A stretch of 64,000 bases of DNA from Pseudoxanthomonas sp. JBR18 (GCF_028198165.1 NZ_CP116339.1:496001-560000), one strand, 5' to 3'; shown: positions 52,437 through 62,162, numbered from the stretch's first letter. Translations and numbers: made by a program. Notes: generated by a model not told the origin, from the sequence alone.

Positions 52437-52955
52437 TCACTCCACCGCCCTGCGGCAGGCGGCCAGCGCACGGCTCACGTGTTTCTCCACCATCTTCACC
52501 GAGATGCCCATGGCGGCTGCCACTTCCGGATAGCTCAGACCTTCGAAGCGGTGGAGTTCGAAGGCCTGGCGGCATTTGGGTGGCAGCATGGCGAGCGTAT
52601 GACTGGACAAGCGCGCCAGGAAGCGACGCGCATCCACGACGTCGGCCACCGATGAACCATCAGCCAGCAGCGGCGCGACCAGGTCCAGCGATACATGGTC
52701 TGCCGCATAGCTTCGATGGCGCCTGCGCCAATGCTCCAGCAAAAGGTTGTGGGCGATGCGGTACATCAGCAATGGATAGCTCTGGATGCCGGGCGCGTCG
52801 CGGTAGTGCAGCATGCGCAGCAGCGTTTCCTGGGTGAGATCCGCGGCGGTGTGTGGGTCGCGCAGACGTTGGTGCATGTAGATGAGAAGCCGTGGCCGCA
52901 ACTCGGCCACGGCTGTGTCGAACCGTTCCCTGCACGACGCTGTCTCCTCACGCAC
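52437..52955 (-). CDS. FecI-like ECF sigma factor
   Basis: A protein of about 172 residues. Region 2 is in LRPRLLIYMHQRLRDPHTAADLTQETLLRMLHYRD, and region 4 is in LPPKCRQAFELHRFEGLSYPEVAAAMGISVKMVEKHVSRALAACR, with the KMVEKHVSRAL end typical of the FecI group. No FecR-type regulator or TonB receptor gene follows it. The start is uncertain: GTG at 52955 and a longer GTG at 53051 are both in frame, and no ribosome site is clear. Confidence 0.78.
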   Translation of the reverse strand: MREETASCRERFDTAVAELRPRLLIYMHQRLRDPHTAADLTQETLLRMLHYRDAPGIQSYPLLMYRIAHNLLLEHWRRRHRSYAADHVSLDLVAPLLADGSSVADVVDARRFLARLSSHTLAMLPPKCRQAFELHRFEGLSYPEVAAAMGISVKMVEKHVSRALAACRRAVE

Positions 52956-53119
52956 ACGCCAGCGACGCGTCAGACGACGAGGCGCGTAGAGACCTCCGGA
53001 CACTGCGTAGAGCGGCGCCGCCTCGCGCGCGCTCCCGAGCCCATCCCGCACGCCGCTTCAGCTCCGTGGCAAACACAGTCCATACGCGAGCGGTGTCGTC
53101 GCCATCGCTACGGGACTCC

Positions 53120-53899
53120 TCAATGCAAGCGCAGCCCGCCTCGGCTTGGCGCGTAAGCCTGCAACGACGAAGACAGCGCCGGCGCCGCACGTGGTCCGTG
53201 ATCCGCCTCGGATGTCGCCGGCACGCAATAGGCAGGTCGCGGCTCTTCCACCGAGAAGCCGGTGCCGGGGCGTGGGGTCAGCATCTGTGCGTTGATGGCC
53301 GTGACCAGTTCGTCCAGCTCGTTGGCGCGGTCGAAGATCGTGTGCCCCAGCGTCGCCAGGGTGCCGGGCGCGAAGTCCGCCATGTCGTCGGCGGACACCG
53401 CATCGCCATAGGCCATGATGCGGTCGACCAGCAGATTGAGTTCATCGATCTGCTCGGTGGTCACACCGAAGACGTAGCGGCCCGTCTCGAGCCCGGACTG
53501 CCCGGCTTGGTGGACTTCCGGCTCTTCCTCTTCCTCTTCCTCTTCCAATTCCTCCGCGTCCGGCGCATCGTCGTGCGGCGCCGGATCGTCCAGGCGCGCT
53601 TCGGCCGGCGCCTGCTGCGCGGTGTCGACTGCCTCGGGCTTCGTGTCCGACGCACCCTGGTGCGCCGGCCACGTCACCTCCTGCAACACCAGGTCCAACT
53701 GCTCGGCCAGCTGATCCAGGCAGAACATCAACTCCGCCATGCCCACCACCGGCGCCCACTCCTTCGCCTCGTCCGCAATGCGCGGCTGCGCCAGTCGCGC
53801 CAGAAAGTGGATGTGATTCCTGACCTGCGTCAGCAACAGCTGACTGTCCTCCGGCAGGAAGTAGCCGGTGTCCTGATCATCAAACGTCTGTTCCGTCAT
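53120..53899 (-). CDS. XAC0095-type family protein with acidic insert
   Basis: A 259-residue soluble protein. The core GYFLPEDSQLLLTQVRNHIHFLARLAQPR (residues 12-40) and MAELMFCLDQLAEQLDLVLQEVTWPA (54-79) match the XAC0095 family, a xanthomonad family of unknown function. A linker follows with nine consecutive glutamates or near so (about 112-124), then YVFGVTTEQIDELNLLVDRIMAYGDAVSADDMADFAPGTLATLGHTIFD. The ATG at 53899 has GGAG eight bases upstream. A strongly folded region at 53,958-54,130 precedes it. Confidence 0.7.
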   Translation of the reverse strand: MTEQTFDDQDTGYFLPEDSQLLLTQVRNHIHFLARLAQPRIADEAKEWAPVVGMAELMFCLDQLAEQLDLVLQEVTWPAHQGASDTKPEAVDTAQQAPAEARLDDPAPHDDAPDAEELEEEEEEEEPEVHQAGQSGLETGRYVFGVTTEQIDELNLLVDRIMAYGDAVSADDMADFAPGTLATLGHTIFDRANELDELVTAINAQMLTPRPGTGFSVEEPRPAYCVPATSEADHGPRAAPALSSSLQAYAPSRGGLRLH

Positions 53900-53957
53900 C
53901 GCCGCTTCTCCTTTCACCATGAAGTGACCGCCCGCCATGAACGGCGGACGGGAAGTC

Positions 53958-54130
53958 GGGAGGCTAGAAACCGCAGAGAGCCGGCGGGCGTATTCCCCTT
54001 GCGGGTGTTGTATTAGCCGCCCTCCCGACGCAGGCATCGCGTCGGTTGCACCTGCAAGGCATGCAGGCACAAAAAACCCACCTGTTTGACGGAGGTGGGT
54101 ACCGCTCTCTGCGGAGTTTCTAGGCTCCTT
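53958..54130 (-). ncRNA. Structured leader or small RNA upstream of the XAC0095-type gene
   Basis: Two arms, 53961-53981 and 54104-54126, are reverse complements of about 21 bases except for a 2-base bulge and one mismatch. Between them, on the minus strand 5' to 3', are an intrinsic-terminator hairpin (54100-54071), a CCTGCA/TGCAGG hairpin, a CCGACGC/GCGTCGG hairpin, and TCGGGAGG/CCTCCCGA (53956-53963 with 54022-54029), which competes with the long arm. TTGACA at 54166-54161 may be the -35 of a promoter starting near 54135. Competing pairings around an early terminator suggest attenuation control of the gene, or a small RNA of about 65 bases. No known RNA family was recognised. Confidence 0.5.
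54071..54100 (-). terminator. Rho-independent terminator in the leader
   Basis: On the minus strand CCCACCT pairs with AGGTGGG around a 9-base loop and is followed by six T residues. It lies about 170 bp before the XAC0095-type start codon, so transcripts either end here or read through. Confidence 0.75.
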
Positions 54131-54282
54131 GCAATGAAGATTGCTAGCCCTGAATGCCGGTGTCAACCACTCACGGCATGCATGCGCGACGCGACCGACC
54201 AACGGCCAGACACATCCTGCTTGCGGCGTGTTCGTGTGTCCCGCCGTCGAATGGCGTCCAATCTAGCCGCCTTCGTGCCGTG

Positions 54283-54636
54283 CTACCTCGGCATCGACAC
54301 CAGCACCCACGCCACCCAAATCGGCAGGCACCAAAGCGTACCGATCAGGATGGCGGCAAGTCGCCAGAGTAGATTCGCTGCAGCGGGCAAACGCACGGCC
54401 CGCACGATCCAGAGCGCCAGCGTGGCGCTCGTCGCGACCATGAAGAGTTGGCGAGGCGAAAGCCACGCAACCACCACGAGCAGGATCGCCCCGAACAGAG
54501 CCACCCCATAGCGTACGTACACGGAGAGATCGCGGCGGGAGAGATAAGCAAAATGCGAGCAGGTCCCCAGCCATGCCAGTGCAACCAAGCAGAAGGCCAG
54601 GACAACTTCCTCATGTGACGCGATCGAAAACGGCAT
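54283..54636 (-). CDS. Small membrane protein of unknown function
   Basis: A 117-residue protein with four hydrophobic helices (about 9-30, 39-58, 63-82, 92-114) and a basic patch. The ATG at 54636 is preceded by AAGGGAG. The (GTTGCT)13 tract begins 34 bases upstream of the start, so the promoter must lie in or beyond the tract. No family was recognised. Confidence 0.6.
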   Translation of the reverse strand: MPFSIASHEEVVLAFCLVALAWLGTCSHFAYLSRRDLSVYVRYGVALFGAILLVVVAWLSPRQLFMVATSATLALWIVRAVRLPAAANLLWRLAAILIGTLWCLPIWVAWVLVSMPR

Positions 54637-54670
54637 CGTCTACTCCCTTAAGCCCGCCTTCCGCATCATC

Positions 54671-55096
<426 letters not shown>

Positions 55097-55132
55097 AACC
55101 AGAGGATGATGAATTGAAAATGCGGGAACACC

Positions 55133-55573
55133 TCAGGGCCTGATCACGCCAGCCCGGAGACGCCTCCACGCGAAGTACAAGACCACAGCAACGGTGATCT
55201 GGAACGGCGCAGAAACCATCAGCTCAGCCGAAAAATTCGGCAGAATCTTATGGACATCCCCGCCTGATTCTTCGTATGCCGCAACTCCAGCTGGAATCGC
55301 CCATGACCCATATAGACCAATCACCACGAGCACTCTGATAGCGGCCGAATTGCGACCCCATACCCTCGACACAACAGGAGCCAAGACCAATAAGACAAGG
55401 CTTGCGAGGCCCACAACAGAAGACACAATGAAGACCTTGTCCGCGTCTCCCTTACCAAACATCGCCCCCAAGCCGAAATACAGAATAACCGGCATTGGCG
55501 CCACACCGTGTCCGGCGACGATCAACGCGATCGAATATGTAGCCAACACCGCTGCCATGGACTTCCAACCCAT
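55133..55573 (-). CDS. Membrane protein of unknown function
   Basis: A 146-residue protein with four hydrophobic helices (about 5-38, 47-68, 75-100, 118-137). The ATG at 55573 follows AAAGAGGAATTTT, a good ribosome site. Base composition is clearly lower in GC than the core genes. Repeat copy A begins 37 bases after its stop codon. No family was recognised. Confidence 0.6.
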   Translation of the reverse strand: MGWKSMAAVLATYSIALIVAGHGVAPMPVILYFGLGAMFGKGDADKVFIVSSVVGLASLVLLVLAPVVSRVWGRNSAAIRVLVVIGLYGSWAIPAGVAAYEESGGDVHKILPNFSAELMVSAPFQITVAVVLYFAWRRLRAGVIRP

Positions 55574-55669
55574 AAAATTCCTCTTTGCCCCTTGAATCGC
55601 AACTAAGACTGAATTGCAAACAAAAATTGCCCCAAACTTTTCAGCGCGGCACGCCGGCGATCCTGACCA

Positions 55670-55756
55670 CTAACTTTCTTCCCCACAGCGATGCGCTGCG
55701 CAACCCGGCAGCAACATCATCGCCGCAACGAACACGGCGATTACGCACTGACGCAT
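55670..55756 (-). CDS. Possible 28-residue lipoprotein
   Basis: A short frame with basic start (MRQC), a hydrophobic stretch (VIAVFVAAMMLLPGC) and lipobox LPGC, ending CGEES. The ATG is preceded by GGAAGGGAA. It is upstream of the 55,573 gene on the same strand, 96 bases away. Small lipoproteins of this size occur as lysis proteins, toxin peptides or remnants of longer genes. No family was recognised. Confidence 0.4.
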   Translation of the reverse strand: MRQCVIAVFVAAMMLLPGCAAHRCGEES

Positions 55757-55885
55757 TTCCCTTCCACCGATAGGCGCCACGCTCCTGTGGCCAGTTTAGC
55801 TTTCCCTGTAACACGCGGTCACATCAAATCCCCCATCCCCGATGGCCTGGGAGTCACGTTCCAAGCCCCTGTCCTGCGCGCCTTT

Positions 55886-56244
55886 GAGCGCGTCGAGCAC
55901 CGGAGGATGGCAGGGCCGAAGAAGCGCCATTGTCTGAGCGTAGCGGGTTTGGGCGCCGTCCCGAAGAAGGGATAAATGCCTTGCCAGCCGCGGAGCACAG
56001 GGCACCAAAGCGCAGCATCGGCGCGCGTCAGGCGCTTGCGATATTGGCCACTTTTGCCAAGACAAAAGTAGCTCGCGCGCATCGCGTGCGAAACCTTTGA
56101 TCTTCAGTATTTCCCAACGAAAGAAGGTGCACTTTGGTCCTTTTTTCGGTACCGACACAGAGTTGGAAAGCGCACTCTGACCCCTGTTTCGGCAGCGCGC
56201 GAAAGCCCTTGCTTCGTTCAGAAAGCCCAGAATTCAACCCGACC
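55886..56244 (+). repeat. Composite repeat copy B, without hexamer tract
   Basis: The body from TTTGAGCGCGTCGAGCACCG to the ACTTTTGCCAAGACAAAAGT hairpin (56049-56071) closely matches copy A. The hexamer tract is missing. The 3' end is broken by other sequence; a second partial 3' module (GCGAAAGCCCTTGCTTCG, CCCGACCCCGTTACTC) lies at 56,199-56,244. The 747-bp gap 55,574-56,320 otherwise holds only the small lipoprotein frame. Confidence 0.75.
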
Positions 56245-56320
56245 CCGTTACTCACGCATCGCGTGCGAAAGCTCTTGCCTGTAAAAGCGACATTGACGAA
56301 ATCAATCACCCCCATCTCCT

Positions 56321-56611
56321 TCAGCTCGATCCCTGATCATTGCGATCAAGCTTTTCGATCAGATCGAGCAACTGGTGCCCCCTTGGCGAGTACCTCTGGG
56401 TGTCCACGACAAGATACAGATACCCACTGTTTGGCACGTTCTGGTAGGACATGACGGCCGTGACGTCTTCGTATGGCTCCAGTGCGTCAATGATCCTTCC
56501 GCAGTAAGGGACTGCAATAGACTTTGTACCTTCGACAGCCGCGTAGCCGTCGGCTACCACTGCATCTACGGCGTTATATATATTTTCTGGCGGGACGAAT
56601 ATTCGCACCAT
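56321..56611 (-). CDS. Hypothetical protein, 96 residues
   Basis: A soluble protein starting MVRIFVPPENIYNAVDAVVADGYAAVEG, with strand/helix alternation and an acidic C-terminus. The longer in-frame reading to 56671 adds 20 residues without a ribosome site, and a start there would approach the preceding gene. Lower-GC codon use fits the island. It follows the 57,201 gene and may be in its transcript. No family was recognised. Confidence 0.5.
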   Translation of the reverse strand: MVRIFVPPENIYNAVDAVVADGYAAVEGTKSIAVPYCGRIIDALEPYEDVTAVMSYQNVPNSGYLYLVVDTQRYSPRGHQLLDLIEKLDRNDQGSS

Positions 56612-56667
56612 GGACACCCTCGCTTTGATATTGCACGCTTTATAGGTTACAGGAAATAATCCCAACC

Positions 56668-57201
56668 TCAATTGCTAATGAGCCAACCATAAAAGCGCAC
56701 ACCGACCACCGTTTCGCTTGCCATTAGAGCTCGACCGAGTACGAACTTAATACCCCCTCCCTCCTTAGCTGCTAGGCACTGTGCAGAATCGTCGAACGAA
56801 ATAGCGATGTGACGAGTTGGATAGCGAGAAGCACCCCCGAAAGCTATAGCGAAAGGCACGAGCGCCTCGACATAGAACGGGACCTGCAAGACGGCGAGAC
56901 GAGCCAAAACCACCAAGCCCGAGGCCGAGCATACGTAGGCACCCAGTTGGAAAAATTGAAGCGGCTGGCGAAAATCGAAAGGATTGAGTCGCCATGAGGG
57001 GCGCGCCCATTTCTTTGCAGAATCTAGAGCAACAAGATGAACCATGAATATCGCCGCCATGCCCACGGTGCAGAATAGGAATATCACCAGCAACGCGCCC
57101 CATTCGATTGGGGGCGACGCCTGCGGGCGAAGGGGCGTGAACAGCGCGCCAGCCGCTGACACCAGCATGATTGCACACCTCAAGACGACCCATCTGCGCA
57201 T
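56668..57201 (-). CDS. Membrane protein of unknown function
   Basis: A 177-residue protein with four hydrophobic segments (about 4-24, 35-58, 80-103, 110-130) and a C-terminal hydrophilic domain ending VVGVRFYGWLISN. The ATG at 57201 was chosen over a GTG at 57216; AGGTGGG lies 10-12 bases before it. The hexamer tract of repeat copy C begins 50 bases upstream. No family was recognised. Confidence 0.55.
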   Translation of the reverse strand: MRRWVVLRCAIMLVSAAGALFTPLRPQASPPIEWGALLVIFLFCTVGMAAIFMVHLVALDSAKKWARPSWRLNPFDFRQPLQFFQLGAYVCSASGLVVLARLAVLQVPFYVEALVPFAIAFGGASRYPTRHIAISFDDSAQCLAAKEGGGIKFVLGRALMASETVVGVRFYGWLISN

Positions 57202-57250
57202 GTTCTTGATGCCCACCTAGCCAATCGCCAGCCATGGATTAGACCTGACT

Positions 57251-57555
<305 letters not shown>

Positions 57556-57780
57556 CATCTTGGAACGCCAGGCTGACGAGCGGCTGACAATCGGTGTCCG
57601 GGGCGAAAGCCAATCTACATAATCCGCTACATGTGGCTCAGTTATAACATCGCGGCTGCACTTTCGCGTACGTCTCGAAGCGTCGAGGGTTCTCAAAGAT
57701 CGCTTAGAGAATGTCTGCAATATCAATAATTTCAATGCTAAGTCACAGCGCCCGAAGTGTGGGCGCCGTGACGAAAAGCG

Positions 57781-59142
57781 TTACGGACCAAAATCTACTT
57801 GGAGCGCCTTGTTGGCATAATCCGTTATTCCCTGAACCTTGAGATAATAGGTGCCGGCAACCGGATGACTTACGCCGATCGACTTGGGGCTAGTAGTCCC
57901 GTTTGCCGAAGCGGCCCAATCCGAGCCAAGAGCTGTTGGTATTTGCTCTCTGCTAAGGTAGATCGCTACCTGTCCTCCTGATGCCCACTCCCTTATCCGC
58001 AGCTGATTTACGTTTTCTGGCACTGCAATCTCGTAAAGATTAGATGATCCAGCGGCGCCTTTAATCGTGGTTATGCCCACCGGTAGATCTTGGGAGTCAA
58101 TACTATCAGCTTCAAAGCGATCTCCTATGAACGCGACGTAGTCATCCACCGTGCCGTTTGGGGAGTATTTATATACGCCTCCAGTGGACTCCGCGATATC
58201 GGAAAAGAAATCTTGGGCGGATACAGCATTTTGAACTAAATTAGGATCTGAGGCGCCGTTTATTGACATAACCCCTATTGACGTCGACGTTGCGGCGCAA
58301 TCGCCTGTTAATAAGACGGTTATGGGAATATTAAGAGCGTTGGCTTTTTGCTTGATTTGGCTCCGGAGATCATTCGTCGGCGACGCGTCAGTAACTAGCA
58401 GAATTGACCCAGCGCGATCCTCGTCTGCTTCAAGCTGATCAAGCGCCGTCAGGAGTGCTTCGCCGGAAGATTCGGGACATTCACCACCGCCCGACGGAGT
58501 GATTGCGTTTAGCGCGGCAAGCAGCGGAGAGACGTCAGTTGATATTGGCGAGCGGGTGGTGACATTGTCTTTAAAAGTCAAAAGACTGTAAGCGAATTCG
58601 CGATCGTAGTTGAGAGTGGACTCCTCGGTTAGGCTTGATTCAATCGCAATCTTTATTGCGTCAATCTCATTTTGCATGGAACCCGTATCATCGACAACCA
58701 ACGTTTTAGTCTTGCCAGGCCAGACATGGTCGTATGTGGCAGATCCTGGTAACTGGGTTCCGCACTCAAGCCAATGCCGAGCTTCAACAGTTGTTTTGTT
58801 TTCGATTTTCTTGGCTCCGCCGGTGATCAAGTTTAGGGAAAAACTAACTCCGGCGTCGGCTGGGGAGGTGTTCAGTTTTGATCCAGCTATCGGATCACGA
58901 TTACCTCCGATTCTGAACATTATTCCGTCGATGCCCACGAGGTGACTTGAGGAAGGACAGAACATTAAATTAGTGTATGCGTCGGCATGAAGTATGCGGC
59001 CAGTTTGGCCTGAGCCGCTTGCAAACCAGATCACCCCCGTTGATGCATATGACCCAGGGATTCTTACCTCGCTATGAGCTGTTCCGGCGCAACCAAGGGC
59101 AATGGCAATTGTCAGAATTCTTAAGGTGGATATAGTGTCCAT
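57781..59142 (-). CDS. Exported von Willebrand factor A domain protein
   Basis: A 453-residue protein with a signal peptide (about 1-24). Residues 25-140 form an N-terminal domain of unknown type. The vWA domain covers about 145-360 with the metal-site motif KTLVVDDTGSMQNE (DxTGS form), the Thr/Asp partner in LLTFKDN and LLVTDASPTND. The last 90 residues resemble a pre-peptidase C-terminal-like beta domain (YEIAVPENVNQLRIREWASGGQVAIYLS ... GTYYLKVQG). It may bind a partner or surface. The ATG at 59142 has GGAGG five bases before it. Low GC indicates transfer. Confidence 0.8.
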   Translation of the reverse strand: MDTISTLRILTIAIALGCAGTAHSEVRIPGSYASTGVIWFASGSGQTGRILHADAYTNLMFCPSSSHLVGIDGIMFRIGGNRDPIAGSKLNTSPADAGVSFSLNLITGGAKKIENKTTVEARHWLECGTQLPGSATYDHVWPGKTKTLVVDDTGSMQNEIDAIKIAIESSLTEESTLNYDREFAYSLLTFKDNVTTRSPISTDVSPLLAALNAITPSGGGECPESSGEALLTALDQLEADEDRAGSILLVTDASPTNDLRSQIKQKANALNIPITVLLTGDCAATSTSIGVMSINGASDPNLVQNAVSAQDFFSDIAESTGGVYKYSPNGTVDDYVAFIGDRFEADSIDSQDLPVGITTIKGAAGSSNLYEIAVPENVNQLRIREWASGGQVAIYLSREQIPTALGSDWAASANGTTSPKSIGVSHPVAGTYYLKVQGITDYANKALQVDFGP

Positions 59143-59164
59143 ACGCGCCTCCATGGCATTCCAG

Positions 59165-59863
59165 TTAAAAAGGTATTATTGAAAACGTAGAGCTCGATCC
59201 TTCTTTTGTCTCGCCGTGAACTTCAATGCCAAGCCTTGCATCTATTTTAATGTAGCGGCGGTCATAAATTGCACAAAGCTCAAGCGACTTCGAAAGCATG
59301 TTTAGTGCCGTAGTAATTGTCGCCATCTTTTTAAATAATGCTGGGTCGTTGTCTGGACTGACCGGGGCCACCTCCTCTAGTGATTTTATTGAATTAATAA
59401 AAGCGAGTATTTGCGACGCATCTCCGATCACGGATAATGCGGCCTCTGATAAGGAGAGCCATTTCTTCTCAATATCGCCCTTACCCTCAATGAGCCGAAG
59501 GTCACGAATTTGAGCTCCTGCAAGTTCATAAATCGACTTGGCGACTGGGGCTAGGTCTAAACTCGATATGGCGGTCTTAACCTTCTCGGCCGTTCGCTTT
59601 TCCGTTGAGACAAGAGTGCTTGCGCGATCGGAAGACAGTGAGATGACAAGATGGCCGTATGGCGATACGTCGCGGGCGCGGACTGATAGCTTTAGCCGGT
59701 CTGCAACTTCCATGCTCCGCACCAGGTCGCTTGCCTGCTGTGAGTCATAGAAGATCTTTAGACATATAGGGCAACTGACATAGAAGCCAGATGGGGCGCC
59801 CTGAGTAGCCATTGCCGGACTACAGCAAAGCGGACAAATTACGGTGATAGTGCCGAGATCCAT
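59165..59863 (-). CDS. Zinc-ribbon hypothetical protein
   Basis: A 232-residue protein. An N-terminal zinc ribbon (CPLCCSP near residue 10, CPICLKIF near 31) is followed by a helical domain (about 85-210) and a C-terminal strand region. It ends 22 bases before the vWA gene, so the two form a probable operon. Ser/Lys-rich composition and low GC match the island. No family was recognised; a nucleic-acid or protein-binding role for the ribbon is only a guess. Confidence 0.6.
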   Translation of the reverse strand: MDLGTITVICPLCCSPAMATQGAPSGFYVSCPICLKIFYDSQQASDLVRSMEVADRLKLSVRARDVSPYGHLVISLSSDRASTLVSTEKRTAEKVKTAISSLDLAPVAKSIYELAGAQIRDLRLIEGKGDIEKKWLSLSEAALSVIGDASQILAFINSIKSLEEVAPVSPDNDPALFKKMATITTALNMLSKSLELCAIYDRRYIKIDARLGIEVHGETKEGSSSTFSIIPF

Positions 59864-60159
59864 TCGAAGTCCTATTCCCGACTGTATTGGAAATTCCTCA
59901 AGACATTTTCCTCACAGTCACCGCTATCCCTGTGGGGCCTTCATAGCATGCCTTGCTCTCTAAGGCAACGCTGATCAAGTCCCCGCGTAAGCTCCTCCGT
60001 CAAGTAGATATTTCAAACGTAGAACTTTCGATGGCTGTGACCTCCTCCCCGTACTAGGCCCAAGCAGGACCGGAAAATTCGGCTTTTGTCGACTCCCCGT
60101 AATCTTGGTCCGGACATAGCTGGAGGTCTCCGGGCAAACTAGCCCCAAGGAGACCGAAG

Positions 60160-60426
60160 ATGCGCAAGAGCAAGTTCACCGAGAGTCAGATCGTCGCGAC
60201 GCTGAAACAAGTCGAAGGCGGTCGGCAGGTCAAGGATGTGTGCCGCGAGTTGGGTATATCGGACGCCACGTACTACGTGTGGAAGTCCAAGTAAGGCGGC
60301 ATGGAAGCGTCGGACGTACAGCGACTGCGCGACGTCGAGGCGGAGCATGCCAAGCTCAAGCGGATGTATGCCGAGCTGGCGATGGAGAACCACGCACTTA
60401 AGGATCTCATTGCAAAAAAGTTGTAG
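60160..60426 (+). pseudogene. Outer IS orfA with in-frame stop
   Basis: From ATG 60160 the frame gives RKSKFTESQIVATLKQVEGG, an IS3-type helix-turn-helix, but a TAA stands at 60292-60294 where the family has Tyr (YYVWKSK-Y). The frame then continues (GGMEASDVQRLRDVEAEHAK) to its normal end at 60426. The transposase of the outer element can therefore not be made intact. Confidence 0.88.
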
Positions 60427-61062
60427 ACCCGGCGCACAAGCGCCCGCTGCTGGCGTGGTTGATGAATCGCTACGGCTGGAGCGAGCGTCGGGCTTGTTCG
60501 GCGATGGGCTTGTCGCGGTCGACGGCACGTTACCGCAGCCGTCCGGATCGCGATGAGGAAGTGATCGCGCTGCTAGCCGAATTGGCCGAGCGGTTTCCTG
60601 AGCGCGGCTTCGACAAGCTATTCCAGCTGATTCCCCGACGCGGTCTGGTTTGGAACCACAAGAGGGTGTGGCGCGTGTATTGCCTGATGCAACTCAACCG
60701 CCGCCGACGCGGCAAGAAGCGCGTACCGAATCGGCATCCGATGCCCTTGGTGGCCGGCGATCAAATCAACGGCAGCTGGTCGATCGACTTCATGTCCGAT
60801 GCCCTGTGGGACGGGCGGCACTTTCGCACGTTCAACGTGATCGATGATTTCAGCCGGGAAGCACTGGCGGTCGAAGTGGATCTCAATCTGCCTGCCACGC
60901 GTGTGATCCGAACCCTCGAACGCATCGCTGCCTGGCGCGGTTATCCGGTGAAGCTTCGCCTAGACAACGGCCCGGAGTTCGTCGCCCTGGCGCTGGCCGA
61001 ATTGAAGCGTCCCCGTTAATTCGATCCACTTGGAAGTAGAGTTCCACCTCAAGGAGCTCTGC

Positions 61063-61329
61063 ATGAAGAAGTCAAAATTCACCGAAGAACAGATGGTCCG
61101 GATCCTCAAAGAAGTCGAGGCCGGCGCCAAGGTCGGCGAGACCTGCCGCAAGCACGGGATCAGCGAGCCGACCTATTACGTCTGGAAGTCCAAATACGCA
61201 GGCATGGAGGTGTCGCAGTTGCGGCACGTGAAGGACGTGGAAGCCGAGTTGGCCCGGATGAAGCGCATGTATGCCGAGCTGGCACTGGATCACCACGCGC
61301 TCAAGGACGTGCTGTCGCGAAAAGGTTGA
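61063..61329 (+). CDS. Inner IS orfA (transposase helix-turn-helix subunit)
   Basis: An 88-residue protein: KKSKFTEEQMVRILKEVEAGAKVGETCRKHGISEPTYYVWKSKY is the DNA-binding domain, followed by a leucine-zipper-like helix (QLRHVKDVEAELARMKRMYAELALDHHALKDVL). The ATG follows AAGGAG. It overlaps orfB by four bases in the +1 relation needed for -1 frameshifting, with an A-run (GCGAAAAGG) just before the stop. Confidence 0.92.
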   Translation: MKKSKFTEEQMVRILKEVEAGAKVGETCRKHGISEPTYYVWKSKYAGMEVSQLRHVKDVEAELARMKRMYAELALDHHALKDVLSRKG

Positions 61330-62162
61330 GCCAGGCTCGCCGATTGGAATTGAGTCTGGCCATGCAATCCGCTCACGGCCTCAGTGCCCGTCGAGCTGAT
61401 CGGGTGCTGCAGCTATCCCGATCTGCACGGCATTACCGTCCGCGCCAACGCGACGATGGCCCGCTCATCGCCGCAATCGAGGAACATCTGAAGGACAACC
61501 CCGGACACGGTTTTGGCCTACTGATGGATGGGGCATTGCGGCCGCGGGGCTGGGGCAAGACCCGCGCCTGGCGGGTCTACACCGCGCTGAAGCTCAACCT
61601 TCCACGTCGCGGCAAGCGCCGCCTTCCTGATCGCATCCGCTCGCCGCTGGAGATTGCGCAAGCGGCCAATCACACCTGGTCGGCGGACTTCATGTCCGAT
61701 GCACTGTGGTCTGGGCGTCGCTTTCGCACTTTCAACATCAACGATGACTTCAATCGCGAATCGATGAAGATCGAAATCGACACCAGCCTGCCCTCGACAC
61801 GGGTCATCCGCGCACTGGACGAGTTGGTCGAGCTGCGTGGTGCCCCAAGGCGACTGCGCCTAGACAACGGCCCGGAGTTTATCAGCGCCGCGCTCAGGCA
61901 GTGGGCACAGCAGCACGGCGTCACCCTGATCCACATCCAGCCCGGCAAGCCCACCCAGAACGCCTACATCGAACGCTTCAACCGCACCTTCCGCACCGAA
62001 GTGCTGGACCGCTTCGTGTTCACCACGCTCGATGAAGTGCGTCGCATGGCCGAGGACTGGCGCCATCGATACAACCACCAGCGACCACATCGGTCGCTCG
62101 GCGGGTTGCCGCCCATGCGATTCGCAATGGCACAATCAACAACTACCTCTGCTTCTGAGTGA
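61326..62162 (+). CDS. Inner IS orfB (DDE transposase subunit)
   Basis: A 278-residue integrase-core protein. The DDE residues lie in WSADFMSDALW (Asp about 118), RLDNGPEF (Asp about 179) and NAYIERFNRTF (Glu about 214). Normally it is made as an OrfAB fusion by -1 frameshifting at the A-run before 61,326. The listed TTG start is only the beginning of the overlapping frame. No lesion is visible. Confidence 0.92.
   Translation: MSQARRLELSLAMQSAHGLSARRADRVLQLSRSARHYRPRQRDDGPLIAAIEEHLKDNPGHGFGLLMDGALRPRGWGKTRAWRVYTALKLNLPRRGKRRLPDRIRSPLEIAQAANHTWSADFMSDALWSGRRFRTFNINDDFNRESMKIEIDTSLPSTRVIRALDELVELRGAPRRLRLDNGPEFISAALRQWAQQHGVTLIHIQPGKPTQNAYIERFNRTFRTEVLDRFVFTTLDEVRRMAEDWRHRYNHQRPHRSLGGLPPMRFAMAQSTTTSASE

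Noticed and set aside
56134..56454. 106-codon plus-strand frame
   Set aside because: It runs through the repeat remnant and antisense to the gene at 56,321; no family features.
59884..60086. Possible further IS end left of the outer IS3 element
   Set aside because: No inverted partner or transposase was found; the sequence shows nothing definite.
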